In this document: piece after piece, positions 1 through 7,865 of the stretch
Numbering within the stretch: position 1 is the stretch's first letter
Layout: the number at the start of each line of letters is the position of its first letter
Assembly: GCA_016764135.1 (NCBI GenBank)
Contig: JAESSL010000407.1
Span: 1 to 16,259, forward strand
Direction: 5' to 3'
Length of the DNA stretch: 16,259 bases
Source of the DNA: Alphaproteobacteria bacterium
GTDB taxonomy: Bacteria; Pseudomonadota; Alphaproteobacteria; UBA8366; GCA-2717185
Made by a program: the position numbers and the translations under genes
The notes under the pieces: model-generated
What the model saw: only the letters and a program-made list of their open reading frames with translations
The model's database searches: none
What the model was told of the DNA's origin: nothing

Positions 1-1
1 C

Positions 2-1432
2 GCCGGCAACATTTCCGGCGCCGCGAATGCGCTGGAACGCGCGTTATCCCTTGATCCAGACAATGCGGAAATATTGAGTAATCTAGCGGCGGTGCGACAA
101 GACCAAAGCCAGGTGTCGGAGGCCAGCCAACTGTTTAAAAGCGCCGCGCGCGCCAATCCAAATTCGAACACCGCACAATCCAATCTGCTTATGAGTCTCA
201 ACTATCATTCTCAATCACCTTCAGAAATATTTGAGGCGCATCGACGCTGGGCTGTTTCCCTGAATTTGATGGTCACCGGAAGCCCTTTCCCCGCTCCCGG
301 AGCTGTTTGGGCGAAAAAAAACCGATCAGAAACAGACAGACCGATCAGGATTGGATATGTCTCTGGTGATTTTCGACAACATTCCGTCAGTTATTTTCTT
401 GAACCCGTCCTCAGACATCACGACAAGGAAAAATTTGACATATACTGCTACGCAGCAATGGACAGCCCTGATTCCGTCACGACCCGCCTGAAAGCGCAAT
501 CCACACATTGGCGCAGTATTTACAATCTCTCCGACACGCAATTTGCAACCTGCGTGGTTACCGATGAAATTGATATACTTGTGGATTTATCAGGCCACAC
601 CGCCAACAATCGATTACCTGCGTTTGCGCGCCGATTGGCCCCGGTCCAGATCAGTTGGCTGGGATATCCAAACACCACTGGTTTGACCGCAATGGATTAC
701 CGGCTAACCGACTGTATTGCGGATCCCCCGGGTTCAGAAAGTCACCACAGCGAGAAACTGGTTCGGCTTCCGAATGGTTTTCTCTGTTATCAACCGTTGA
801 ATGACGCGCCAACAGTTAGCCCTTCCCCTTATTTACAAAATGGCTGCATTACTTTTGGCTCTTTTAATAACGCGGCCAAAATTTCCCCAACTGTCGTCGA
901 CGCCTGGTCGTCCATTCTCCTGCAAATACCGAAGTCGAGGCTTTTCCTGAAAGCGCGGCAATTTTCAGATGGCGTCGTGTGCTCCAAATTGACTGATAAA
1001 TTCTCACAAATCGGTATCGATACATCACGTATCACTTTGAAAGGACGAACAAATTCACCGCAGGAGCATTTATCGCTCTATCAGAATATCGATATCGCGT
1101 TGGATACTTTCCCCTATAACGGCACCACGACCACCTGTGAAGCAATGTGGATGGGGGTCCCTACAATTACACTGAGCGGAAACCGGCATGCCAGTCGAGT
1201 TGGCGCAAGTTTACTTCGTCGCGTCGGACTCGAAAACTGGATTGCAAAAAATACGGAAGAGTATGTCCAAATAGCGAAGAGATGTGCAATTCAGGGGAAT
1301 GATTTATCAAAGTTAAGGCAAACCCTACGTCTTACGATGAATAAATCCGTTCTCTGCGACGCCAACAGTTTCACGCTGGATCTGGAAGACGCCTATCGAT
1401 CATTTTTATCGAAAACGTCCGCAGTTAAGTAA
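2..1432 (+). CDS. SPINDLY/OGT-type glycosyltransferase (GT41-like), 5'-partial
   Basis: The reading frame is open from the left edge, so the true start lies outside the window; 476 residues are visible. The first ~60 residues are TPR-like (ALERALSLDPDNAEILSNLA, then a second helical pair ending NPNSNTAQSNLL). A catalytic part in the style of O-linked N-acetylglucosamine transferase / SPINDLY follows: GYVSGDFRQHSVSYF (its His sits where OGT has its active-site His), DILVDLSGHTANNRL, APVQISWLGYPNTTG, FGSFNNAAKISP, and the nucleotide-sugar-binding stretch YNGTTTTCEAMWMGVP. Family members transfer a sugar from a nucleotide sugar to Ser/Thr of cytoplasmic proteins; in bacteria some act on flagellin or surface proteins, but the acceptor cannot be told here. 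It converges on the nitroreductase gene and shares a hairpin terminator with it. The gene is AT-rich compared with its paralogue at the right edge. Confidence 0.9.
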   Translation, partial: AGNISGAANALERALSLDPDNAEILSNLAAVRQDQSQVSEASQLFKSAARANPNSNTAQSNLLMSLNYHSQSPSEIFEAHRRWAVSLNLMVTGSPFPAPGAVWAKKNRSETDRPIRIGYVSGDFRQHSVSYFLEPVLRHHDKEKFDIYCYAAMDSPDSVTTRLKAQSTHWRSIYNLSDTQFATCVVTDEIDILVDLSGHTANNRLPAFARRLAPVQISWLGYPNTTGLTAMDYRLTDCIADPPGSESHHSEKLVRLPNGFLCYQPLNDAPTVSPSPYLQNGCITFGSFNNAAKISPTVVDAWSSILLQIPKSRLFLKARQFSDGVVCSKLTDKFSQIGIDTSRITLKGRTNSPQEHLSLYQNIDIALDTFPYNGTTTTCEAMWMGVPTITLSGNRHASRVGASLLRRVGLENWIAKNTEEYVQIAKRCAIQGNDLSKLRQTLRLTMNKSVLCDANSFTLDLEDAYRSFLSKTSAVK

Positions 1433-1453
1433 CCCGCAACTCCACACAAAACA

Positions 1454-1495
1454 TTCAGGCGCCGACCAATGGCTTAAACGGCGCCTGAAATTTTG
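1454..1495. terminator. Bidirectional rho-independent-like terminator
   Basis: A perfect 11-bp inverted repeat (ttcaggcgccg at 1454-1464, cggcgcctgaa at 1479-1489) encloses a 14-nt loop. It is followed on the + strand by attttg, and on the - strand by tgttttgtg. It lies between two convergent genes, the glycosyltransferase and the nitroreductase, and can serve both. The T tracts are short, so efficiency may be modest. Confidence 0.75.
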
Positions 1496-1499
1496 TAAT

Positions 1500-2282
1500 T
1501 TAGGTAAAATTGAACCCTAAGTCCTTCAGCGCCGAACGCAGATTTGTTCGGCGTGGAATACTAAATTTATTATCAATATCATCAGTCCAGGATGCATCCG
1601 TCGTATTTTTTCCAATACTCCGATAATGTTCCGCCAATGCTTTATCATAAGCGTCTAACTGAGCTTCGGATTTGGCCACATCATATTTTTCATGATGCAC
1701 CATATTTTCGTACGCCATACGCGGCTTAAGTTCCGGCGTCTCCGCTGGCCAACCGAGGCACATGCCAAACACACAATATGCACGACGTGGTAACCCCAAG
1801 ACTTCAGCGACCGCTTTTGTATCATTTCGAACGCCGCCAATCATCAAACCGTGAAGTCCTAACGATTCCGCCGCCAGATAAGCAGACATTCCAACCAGCG
1901 ACGCATCGATCGTCGAAACGAGGCCAATTTCCAGATTATTGTCTTCCATGTCGTGGCCGTGACGTTTTAACGCACCTTCCATTCCCGTTAAATCAGCGCA
2001 AAACGCTAGGAAAACGGGCGTATTAGCAACGTGTTTTTGATTGCCCGTAAGGACAGACAACTTATTTTTGGTTTCCTGTTCCCGAACAATAACCACGCTG
2101 TACGCCTGGATGTTAGAGGACGTAGGTGCGCGAAAAGAAGCTGACAGTACGGCGTCAATTATTTCCGAAGAAACCAGTTTATCTGAATATTTCCGGACAC
2201 TTACCCGGTTATGTAAGTGATTGATCGTTTCACTGATCAAGGTATCGCCCACGCTGGACGCTGTATCAATTGAGACGCTCAT
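1500..2282 (-). CDS. NfsA-like flavin nitroreductase family oxidoreductase
   Basis: A 260-residue cytoplasmic FMN-dependent oxidoreductase of the nitroreductase fold. Blocks shared with NfsA/Frp proteins are HNRVSVRKYSD (residues 25-34, FMN phosphate region), FRAPTSSNIQAYSVVIV (50-66), LTGNQKHVANTPVFLAFCAD (78-97), AAESLGLHGLMIGGVRN (137-153) and VFGMCLGWPAETPELKPR (171-188). Family members use NAD(P)H to reduce nitro compounds, quinones or flavins; the natural substrate is not evident. The ATG at 2282 is preceded by ggaggt only 4 nt away, a tight but usable ribosome site. It is about 20 residues longer than E. coli NfsA, from a longer N-terminus and a C-terminal tail. It diverges from the XRE regulator gene, which could be its local regulator, though nothing in the sequence shows this. 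Confidence 0.9.
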   Translation of the reverse strand: MSVSIDTASSVGDTLISETINHLHNRVSVRKYSDKLVSSEIIDAVLSASFRAPTSSNIQAYSVVIVREQETKNKLSVLTGNQKHVANTPVFLAFCADLTGMEGALKRHGHDMEDNNLEIGLVSTIDASLVGMSAYLAAESLGLHGLMIGGVRNDTKAVAEVLGLPRRAYCVFGMCLGWPAETPELKPRMAYENMVHHEKYDVAKSEAQLDAYDKALAEHYRSIGKNTTDASWTDDIDNKFSIPRRTNLRSALKDLGFNFT

Positions 2283-2526
2283 GCGACCTCCATTTTTTCT
2301 ATGAGTGGTGGTTTTCTGACAGGCTTATAACACTAAAATGCAGTAATTTTAATTGCCGTACAAGTACCCTTACGACCCATAAATAAACATTTAAAAAAAT
2401 CTGCCTAATATCAGATGAGTAAACGAAATTTTTACAACTTTAATTTATTCATTAGGGCAACCTCAGCGCGCACCTTCATGGAACATGCGCTGTTAGATAT
2501 TGAAATTACCCGTTTCAGGAACGCTA
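2283..2526. promoter_or_regulatory. Divergent intergenic region, nitroreductase / XRE regulator
   Basis: These 244 AT-rich bases separate two divergent genes and so must hold both promoters. The only symmetry I see is a short atctg/cagat repeat around 2400-2417. I could not pick -35/-10 boxes with confidence. An autoregulatory XRE operator would be expected here. Confidence 0.5.
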
Positions 2527-2940
2527 ATGAAAAAATTATCCCCCCATCCAATTGACTTACATGTCGGTGGCCGATTGAAAACACTACGAAAACTCCGAAA
2601 AATGAGTCAATCCAAGCTCGGTGATCAAATTGGATTAACCTTTCAACAAATTCAAAAATACGAACACGGCGCAAATCGCGTCGGAGCGAGCAGACTCCAC
2701 GAACTCAGCCAAATACTCGATGTACCGGTTTCATATTTCTTTGATGATATGCCTGACACGATACAACGAAAACCAACCCCGGAATCTGTGCAAGCATTGC
2801 CAGAGACCGACCCGTATGACTCCGCCGACGTGCAGGAGTTACTACAAGCTTTTAATATGATCTCTCAGAAAAAAAAGCGGCACGCCATTTGTAAGATGGC
2901 GAAGGCGCTTTCAAATACGGATAAAATCAAAGAATATTGA
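2527..2940 (+). CDS. XRE-family helix-turn-helix transcriptional regulator
   Basis: A 137-residue cytoplasmic DNA-binding protein. The ATG at 2527 is chosen because it has tcagga 6 nt upstream; an upstream in-frame TTG at 2500 has no ribosome site. An HTH_3 domain fills residues ~15-70: GRLKTLRKLRKMSQSKLGDQ, then the recognition-helix region GLTFQQIQKYEHGANRVGAS, then LHELSQILDVPVSYFFDD. The layout matches the short XRE regulators common in alphaproteobacteria. The tail (75-137) is variable and charged, with a helical stretch DVQELLQAFNMISQKKKRHA and no recognisable ligand domain. The isomerase gene starts 25 nt downstream on the same strand, so the two are probably co-transcribed. Likely targets are its own divergent promoter or the ABC importer genes; this is inference. 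Confidence 0.88.
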   Translation: MKKLSPHPIDLHVGGRLKTLRKLRKMSQSKLGDQIGLTFQQIQKYEHGANRVGASRLHELSQILDVPVSYFFDDMPDTIQRKPTPESVQALPETDPYDSADVQELLQAFNMISQKKKRHAICKMAKALSNTDKIKEY

Positions 2941-2965
2941 TCTAAATAAAAATGATGGAAGCGAC

Positions 2966-3799
2966 GTGGCGTTAATGAAGTTCTCTCTGTCAGTTCGCGT
3001 CGCCGAATCTCCCAAGCGTAAAGATATCGCCGTCACCCCGTTAGGTGACCTCGCACGTATGGCCAAAGACGCTCATTTCGACGGTCTTTCAATGCGCGCC
3101 TCAATCGTCTCAATTGACTCGCCTCGCAAAAAAGTCACCGAGATCCGTCAAACATTGGATGATTTTGGGCTGCAGACTTCAATGGTGACGGGTGACTTGC
3201 CACTCGCCATCAACAATAGCTTCGCCACGGACGCTATTCGGAACATATCACCCTATCTCGACCTTGCGACTCAATTGGGGGCGACCCTCGTCCGCATCAT
3301 GATTCACGACGCCGCAGACATCCCGGATGTGCAGCGCGCCTCGGATATCGCTAAAGAACGCGGCATAAAATTATGTCAGCAAATTCATTGGGGATCACTT
3401 TTTGAAACAACTGATAGCGCCCTCGAAGTAGTTTCCGCAGTTAAAAGAGAGAATTTTGGCGTAACCTATGAACCCGCAAATTTACTGGCGTGTGGCGAAA
3501 CGCCTACAGCGGAGGGCCTTCGAAGATTATCACCGCATCTCTTTAATTTCTATTTCCAGAATATCCGACTGGACCCAGACTCCCCTGTATCCTTCAAAAC
3601 AAGGAGAAATGGCTTGGTGGGAGTTCAGTTTCTTCCTATTTCTGACCCGAATGGCATCAATATGGCGCCATTGGCTGAGACTTTGAATGAAATCTCTTAT
3701 CAAGGCTGGTTTACAATCCATCAACCTCTTCTGAAAAATCAGGCCGTCCAGGACGTCATCCTTCAATCCACAGAATTCATTTCAAAATACTTTAAATAG
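2966..3799 (+). CDS. Sugar phosphate isomerase/epimerase family protein (xylose-isomerase-like TIM barrel)
   Basis: A 277-residue protein of the AP-endonuclease-2/xylose-isomerase-like TIM-barrel family, whose members isomerise or epimerise sugars or sugar derivatives with a divalent metal. The barrel pattern is visible: strand-end segments GATLVRIMIHD, GIKLCQQIHWGSLFETTDSA (like the HxG..E segment of the family), NFGVTYEPANLLACGE (a likely metal-binding Glu), NFYFQNIRL and GWFTIHQPLL near the C-terminus. Length is normal. The start is uncertain: GTG at 2966 has ggaag 4 nt upstream, while ATG at 2975 would put the same site 13 nt away. It follows the XRE gene closely and precedes the importer ATPase genes by 192 nt, which suggests but does not prove that it processes an imported carbohydrate. 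No substrate can be assigned. Confidence 0.8.
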   Translation: MALMKFSLSVRVAESPKRKDIAVTPLGDLARMAKDAHFDGLSMRASIVSIDSPRKKVTEIRQTLDDFGLQTSMVTGDLPLAINNSFATDAIRNISPYLDLATQLGATLVRIMIHDAADIPDVQRASDIAKERGIKLCQQIHWGSLFETTDSALEVVSAVKRENFGVTYEPANLLACGETPTAEGLRRLSPHLFNFYFQNIRLDPDSPVSFKTRRNGLVGVQFLPISDPNGINMAPLAETLNEISYQGWFTIHQPLLKNQAVQDVILQSTEFISKYFK

Positions 3800-3991
3800 A
3801 TCACTGAAAATCCGAGGACAACTTTTCAAATTACAACTGATTTAAATCGAAACTAAGGAGTTATTTTCTTCCCACTTTTAGTAAGTTCTGTTAAAAATTA
3901 AGGGCTTGCATCCAAAAAGGGTAATTGCAAAAAAAAACGTACAGGCTCCGACATAAATAGGGGTCACACCGGTGGGAGGGGTTTACGGTCT
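3800..3991 (+). promoter_or_regulatory. Leader/promoter region upstream of the importer ATPase genes
   Basis: These 192 AT-rich nucleotides lie between the isomerase and the first ATPase gene. The region contains the perfect palindrome gatttaaatc (3839-3848) and caccggtg (3967-3974), an orphan aaggag with no start codon behind it, and an A9 run near 3930. The ATPase ribosome site gggagggg ends 10 nt before its ATG. No convincing -35/-10 pair or hairpin terminator was found. Confidence 0.4.
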
Positions 3992-4960
3992 ATGACGGAA
4001 AATGTCCTTGATATTGAAAATTTAACCGTACGGTTCCACTTAAAAAGAGGGCAGTTGACTGCAATTAATGGTTTGTCCTTTTCAGTTAAAGAAGGTGAAA
4101 CATTCGGTCTGGTTGGGGAATCCGGCTCCGGAAAATCAGTGACCGCCAGATCGATCATGCGCCTTATTCCAAGCCCTCCAGGCGAAATTGTGAGCGGACG
4201 CGTCCTATTCAAGGGCGATGATATTTACAAGAAAACCAGCGCACAAATGAGAGAGATGCGCGGTAATGAAATCGCCATGGTCTTCCAAGAACCGATGAGC
4301 GCTCTTAATCCCGTTTTCACCGTGGGAAGCCAAATATCGGACGCTTTGCGGACGAATTTGGGAATGTCAAAAAAAGATGCTAATGACCGAGTTATTGAGT
4401 TATTGCAACTTGTTGGAATCCCCTCTCCGGGTTCACGACTGGACAGTTTTGTTCATGAATTCAGTGGTGGTATGCGGCAAAGGGTCATGTTGGCCATGGC
4501 GCTCAGTTGCGACCCGACCTTTTTGATTGCGGATGAACCAACGACGGCGCTGGATGTTACGATCCAAGCGGTCATACTCGACTTAATTCGTAGCATGATT
4601 GACCGTTTCAACATGTCGCTGATTTTCATCACGCATAATCTTGGCGTCGTTGCGCATGCTTGCGACACCGTCGGGGTCATGTACGCTTCACACCTTGTTG
4701 AGTTAGCGCCAACAAAAGAAATATTCGCAAATCCTCAACATCCGTATACCGTTGGCTTGTTGAATTCCATCCCTAGGCTCGATAAACAGACACGGTTTTT
4801 GACGCCAATTAAGGGACTGGTCTGCAATATGATGGATCCGCCAACAGGCTGTAAATTCCATCCCAGGTGTGATCACGCAATGGACATTTGCAAACAGGAA
4901 ATCCCTCAAATGAAGGAATTGGCGCCCGGGCATTTTGCAGCGTGCCACTTGCATAATTAG
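3992..4960 (+). CDS. ABC importer ATP-binding protein, DppD/OppD type
   Basis: A 322-residue nucleotide-binding subunit that powers a Dpp/Opp-type importer at the inner face of the cytoplasmic membrane. All ATPase motifs are intact: Walker A GESGSGKS (42-49), Q-loop Q99 in VFQEPMSALNP, signature FSGGMRQ (157-163), Walker B LIADEP (178-183) and switch His215. The C-terminal oligopeptide-transporter domain carries NPQHPYTVGLLNSIPR and four cysteines (287, 293, 300, 318) in the pattern reported to bind a [4Fe-4S] cluster in a bacterial DppD. It pairs with the ATPase gene 27 nt downstream; the importer's permeases and binding protein are on the opposite strand. The ATG is supported by gggagggg 10 nt upstream. 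The substrate could be a peptide, an oligosaccharide or another solute of the family. Confidence 0.93.
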   Translation: MTENVLDIENLTVRFHLKRGQLTAINGLSFSVKEGETFGLVGESGSGKSVTARSIMRLIPSPPGEIVSGRVLFKGDDIYKKTSAQMREMRGNEIAMVFQEPMSALNPVFTVGSQISDALRTNLGMSKKDANDRVIELLQLVGIPSPGSRLDSFVHEFSGGMRQRVMLAMALSCDPTFLIADEPTTALDVTIQAVILDLIRSMIDRFNMSLIFITHNLGVVAHACDTVGVMYASHLVELAPTKEIFANPQHPYTVGLLNSIPRLDKQTRFLTPIKGLVCNMMDPPTGCKFHPRCDHAMDICKQEIPQMKELAPGHFAACHLHN

Positions 4961-4987
4961 AAATTAAATTTGATAGGTGGGGCGACA

Positions 4988-5965
4988 ATGAGTGAGTATC
5001 TCTTAGAAGCACGGAACCTTACCAAGCACTTTCTGCTTGATAATGACACAGTTTCGCGACTTGCCGGCAAAACGAGAACGTTGAAAGCAGTCGACGGGAT
5101 CGACTTCAAGGTCAAAAGAGGCGAAACACTTGGTCTCGTTGGTGAAAGCGGTTGCGGAAAATCGACAACCGCCCGGCTCATTACGCGATTGGTAGAACCA
5201 ACAGCCGGCGAGGTCCTCTTTAAAGGAGAAAACCTCCTAACTCTCAGCCACAAAGAGATGCAAAAAACACGAAAATCGATACAACTCGTTTTTCAGGATC
5301 CCTATAGCTCGTTGAACCCTCGAAAAACAATTATGCAGATCCTCAGCCGACCGCTAGAGGTTCATAATCTGGCGCATAATTGGGTTGAAAAACGAAAAAG
5401 GGTACTCGAATTACTCAATCTCGTGGGGCTGGGTGAGGAACATGTCGACCGTTATCCGCACGAGTTTAGTGGCGGACAACGCCAAAGAATTGCAATTGCA
5501 CGGGCGCTCGCAGTCGATCCGGAATTGATCATTGGCGATGAACCTGTTTCTGCGCTGGATGTTTCAATTCAGGCGCAAGTGTTGAACCTATTTCGTGAAT
5601 TGCAGGAAAAACTTTCGCTCACTTATATTTTCATTGCTCATGACTTGAGCGTCATACGACATATAAGTGATCGTGTTGCCGTTATGTATGTCGGAAAGAT
5701 TGTAGAAACGGGAGACGTAACAGATATTTTTAACGCCCCGAAACACCCCTACACCAAAGCATTACTTGATGCTGTTCCAGATGCAGATCCATTATCAAAA
5801 CCGCCGGTTCTTACGCTAAAAGGTGAAGTTGCAACGCCAATTGATCCACCTCCCGGGTGCAGACTTTGTAATCGTTGTCCGATAGCAACACCTCAATGTT
5901 CTGTCGATATGCCAGAGCTCATGGAAGTGGAAAAAGGCCATTACGTTGCTTGTCACAACCTTTAA
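4988..5965 (+). CDS. ABC importer ATP-binding protein, DppF/OppF type
   Basis: A 325-residue second nucleotide-binding subunit. The ATG at 4988 is preferred over an in-frame TTG at 4970 because aggtggggcgaca gives a good ribosome site. Motifs: Walker A GESGCGKS (52-59), Q103 in VFQDPYSSLNP, signature SGGQRQR (161-167), Walker B IIGDEP (181-186), switch His218. The VFQDPYSSLNPR and ALDVSIQAQVLNL wording is typical of DppF/OppF. The C-terminal domain has five cysteines (291, 294, 297, 304, 322), also able to form a [4Fe-4S] site. It would form a heterodimer with the preceding ATPase. The gene ends at a strong terminator shared with the permease operon that runs toward it. Confidence 0.93.
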   Translation: MSEYLLEARNLTKHFLLDNDTVSRLAGKTRTLKAVDGIDFKVKRGETLGLVGESGCGKSTTARLITRLVEPTAGEVLFKGENLLTLSHKEMQKTRKSIQLVFQDPYSSLNPRKTIMQILSRPLEVHNLAHNWVEKRKRVLELLNLVGLGEEHVDRYPHEFSGGQRQRIAIARALAVDPELIIGDEPVSALDVSIQAQVLNLFRELQEKLSLTYIFIAHDLSVIRHISDRVAVMYVGKIVETGDVTDIFNAPKHPYTKALLDAVPDADPLSKPPVLTLKGEVATPIDPPPGCRLCNRCPIATPQCSVDMPELMEVEKGHYVACHNL

Positions 5966-5983
5966 TATATATTTCAGGTAATA

Positions 5984-6028
5984 AAAAACAGCACACTCCT
6001 TTTTAAACGAGTGTGCTGTTTTTCTTTG
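5984..6028. terminator. Strong bidirectional rho-independent terminator
   Basis: A perfect 15-bp stem (aaaaacagcacactc at 5984-5998, gagtgtgctgttttt at 6009-6023) with a 10-nt loop. The A-tract/T-tract pair at its base gives a U tail in both directions. It lies between the convergent ATPase genes (+) and permease genes (-) and should stop both transcripts. Confidence 0.93.
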
Positions 6029-6054
6029 CGGTTTATTAGTACGATTTATCTACT

Positions 6055-6891
6055 CTATCGTTCGACGACACGTGGATCCAGAATATCCCTAAGACCGTCA
6101 CCAAACAGGTTGAATGCTAAAACCGTATAACAAATGGCCAGGCCAGGAAAAATTGCTACATATGGATTTGTCTCCATATAATCGCGGGCCGCACTTAAAT
6201 CACTTCCCCAATCCGGGGTTGGCGGCGGAGTTCCAAGCCCGAGAAAAGACAAAGCCGCAATAATCAAAATAGCATAACCTAAGCGCACGGTGGACTCGAC
6301 AATGAGTGGCGACATGCAGTTTGGTCCAATTTGCCGAAATGCTATATAAAGATTTGCTTCCCCTGTGTTCAAAGAGGCTTCGACGTATTCTTTATGTTTT
6401 TCGGAAAGGACAGCGCCCCGCGCAAGTCGCGCCGCTTCTGGAGAAAAAGCAAACCCCAGCGCAAAGACTAGAATTAAATCGTTCCAAAACCCCTCAAGAT
6501 GCCATTCCCGAGCGAGCGTAACCAAAAGTAAGTAAAGTAAAATACCCGGAAAAGCCAATAAGCCATCGACCACCCGCATTGCAATAGAGTCGATGTAGCC
6601 TCCGTAATACCCTGAGAGGATTCCAACTGGGATCCCCAATAATAATCCAAATATAACCGCTGAAATTGCAATTGATACGAGCCGGCGCCCACCCCACAAA
6701 ACACGCGAAAAAATATCTCGACCAAAACGGTCGGTACCCATTATGTGCTCTGCACTGGGTTCTTGTAAAAATGAATCATAGTCAGGTTTTATCGGGTTGT
6801 ATTCGGATATTATCGGAGCACAAATCAGGATAATTACTAAACTTACGAGCATAATTGCGCCCGCAAAAGCTGTTTTGCTTTTATAAAGTTC
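6055..6891 (-). repeat. Tandem gene duplication, conserved part of permease C1
   Basis: The last 278 codons of C1 align without gaps to those of C2 (7029-7865). By hand count 55 residues differ, about 80% identity. The DNA is more diverged, with many synonymous changes, so the duplication is not recent. The first ~38 residues of the two proteins differ strongly. Confidence 0.85.
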
Positions 6892-7005
6892 TTCCAGGGC
6901 ATCAATAGCTATTGTTCTAGCGTGGTGTACTCTTTCAAGAAATGTTGGCGGTTTTATATCTATTATTTCGTCGCCCAGGCCGCTCCGACTACGTATTGTT
7001 GCCAT
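6055..7005 (-). CDS. ABC importer permease, DppC/OppC type (copy C1)
   Basis: A 316-residue inner-membrane permease. An N-terminal cytoplasmic part is followed by the first membrane helix (about 47-66, AGAIMLVSLVIILICAPII), a periplasmic loop with the family hallmark HIMGTDRFGRDIFSRVLWGGR (87-107) and further helices. The cytoplasmic EAA loop, which docks onto the ATPases, starts EYVEASLNTG (206-215). In this copy the loop ends IGPN (226-229), where the neighbour has ILPN; loss of the usual Leu is unusual. The C-terminus LAFNLFGDGLRDILDPR is canonical. It is the last gene of the binding-protein/permease operon, 23 nt after C2, and its own ribosome site is weak (gaggg about 13 nt upstream). 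It appears intact rather than a pseudogene. Confidence 0.92.
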   Translation of the reverse strand: MATIRSRSGLGDEIIDIKPPTFLERVHHARTIAIDALEELYKSKTAFAGAIMLVSLVIILICAPIISEYNPIKPDYDSFLQEPSAEHIMGTDRFGRDIFSRVLWGGRRLVSIAISAVIFGLLLGIPVGILSGYYGGYIDSIAMRVVDGLLAFPGILLYLLLVTLAREWHLEGFWNDLILVFALGFAFSPEAARLARGAVLSEKHKEYVEASLNTGEANLYIAFRQIGPNCMSPLIVESTVRLGYAILIIAALSFLGLGTPPPTPDWGSDLSAARDYMETNPYVAIFPGLAICYTVLAFNLFGDGLRDILDPRVVER

Positions 7006-7028
7006 TTAAATCTTTATACCCTCTTCTT

Positions 7029-7865
7029 TTATCGGTCCGACAACCGGGGATCCATAATATCGCGCAGACCATCTCCAAAAAGATTGAAAGCGAGAACGGT
7101 ATAACAAATTGCCAAGCCAGGGAATATTGCGATGAGTGGATTGGATTCCATATGATCGCGCGCAGCGCTTAAATCCGCACCCCAATCGGGCGTTGGCGGC
7201 GGCGTACCCAATCCAAGAAACGATAACGCGGCAATAATTAGAATCACAAAACCGAGGCGCACGGTCGCGTTCACTATCAGTGGTGACATGCAATTTGGTA
7301 AAATCTGGCGTAACGCAATGTACAAACTCGCCTCACCAATCGTCAGAGACGCTTCCACGTATTCTTTTTGTTTCTCGATTAAGACTGAACCACGGGCTAG
7401 GCGCGCAACCTCAGGAAAAAATGCGAACCCAAGAGCAAAAACCAATATCAGATCATTCCAAAAACCTTCTAAGTGCCACTCCCGCGCTAACGTCACAATC
7501 AACAGATATAAAAGTATCCCTGGAAACGCGAGCAATCCATCAACCACCCGCATGGAGACGCTGTCTGCAAATCCCCCGTAATATCCAGACAAAACACCAT
7601 AAGGTATTCCTAAAGATAACCCGAACACGACGGCGGCAATTGCAATGACGACCAAACGGCGCCCACCCCACAAGACACGAGAAAATATGTCACGACCATA
7701 ACGGTCAGTGCCCATAATGTGCTCTACGCTCGGTGGTTCCAAAAACGCGGAGTAATCTGGTTTCGTGGGATCATAATCCGTTAATACAGGCGTCAATAAG
7801 AGTAAAATGGCTAAAACAACCAACATCATCCCGCCGATAAATGCGGTTTTACTCTTATATAGTTC
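7029..7865 (-). repeat. Tandem gene duplication, conserved part of permease C2
   Basis: This is the partner of the C1 segment at 6055-6891: same length (837 bases), same orientation, starting at ELYKSKTAF in both proteins. Confidence 0.85.

Noticed and set aside
2432..2674. 80-codon - strand ORF opposite the XRE regulator
   Set aside because: It is antisense to the HTH domain, which has clear family motifs; no ribosome site or family match seen.
3901..3960. Sigma-70 promoter with ttgcat or ttgcaa as the -35 box
   Set aside because: No acceptable -10 hexamer lies at 16-18 bases from either candidate.
6474..6725. Alternative - strand frames within permease C1, considered as a sign of frameshift
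   Set aside because: The main C1 frame is continuous and aligns end to end with C2, so these are shadow frames, not a broken gene.
7280..7648. 122-codon + strand ORF opposite permease C2
   Set aside because: Antisense to a conserved permease with intact motifs; basic, low-complexity translation and no ribosome site.
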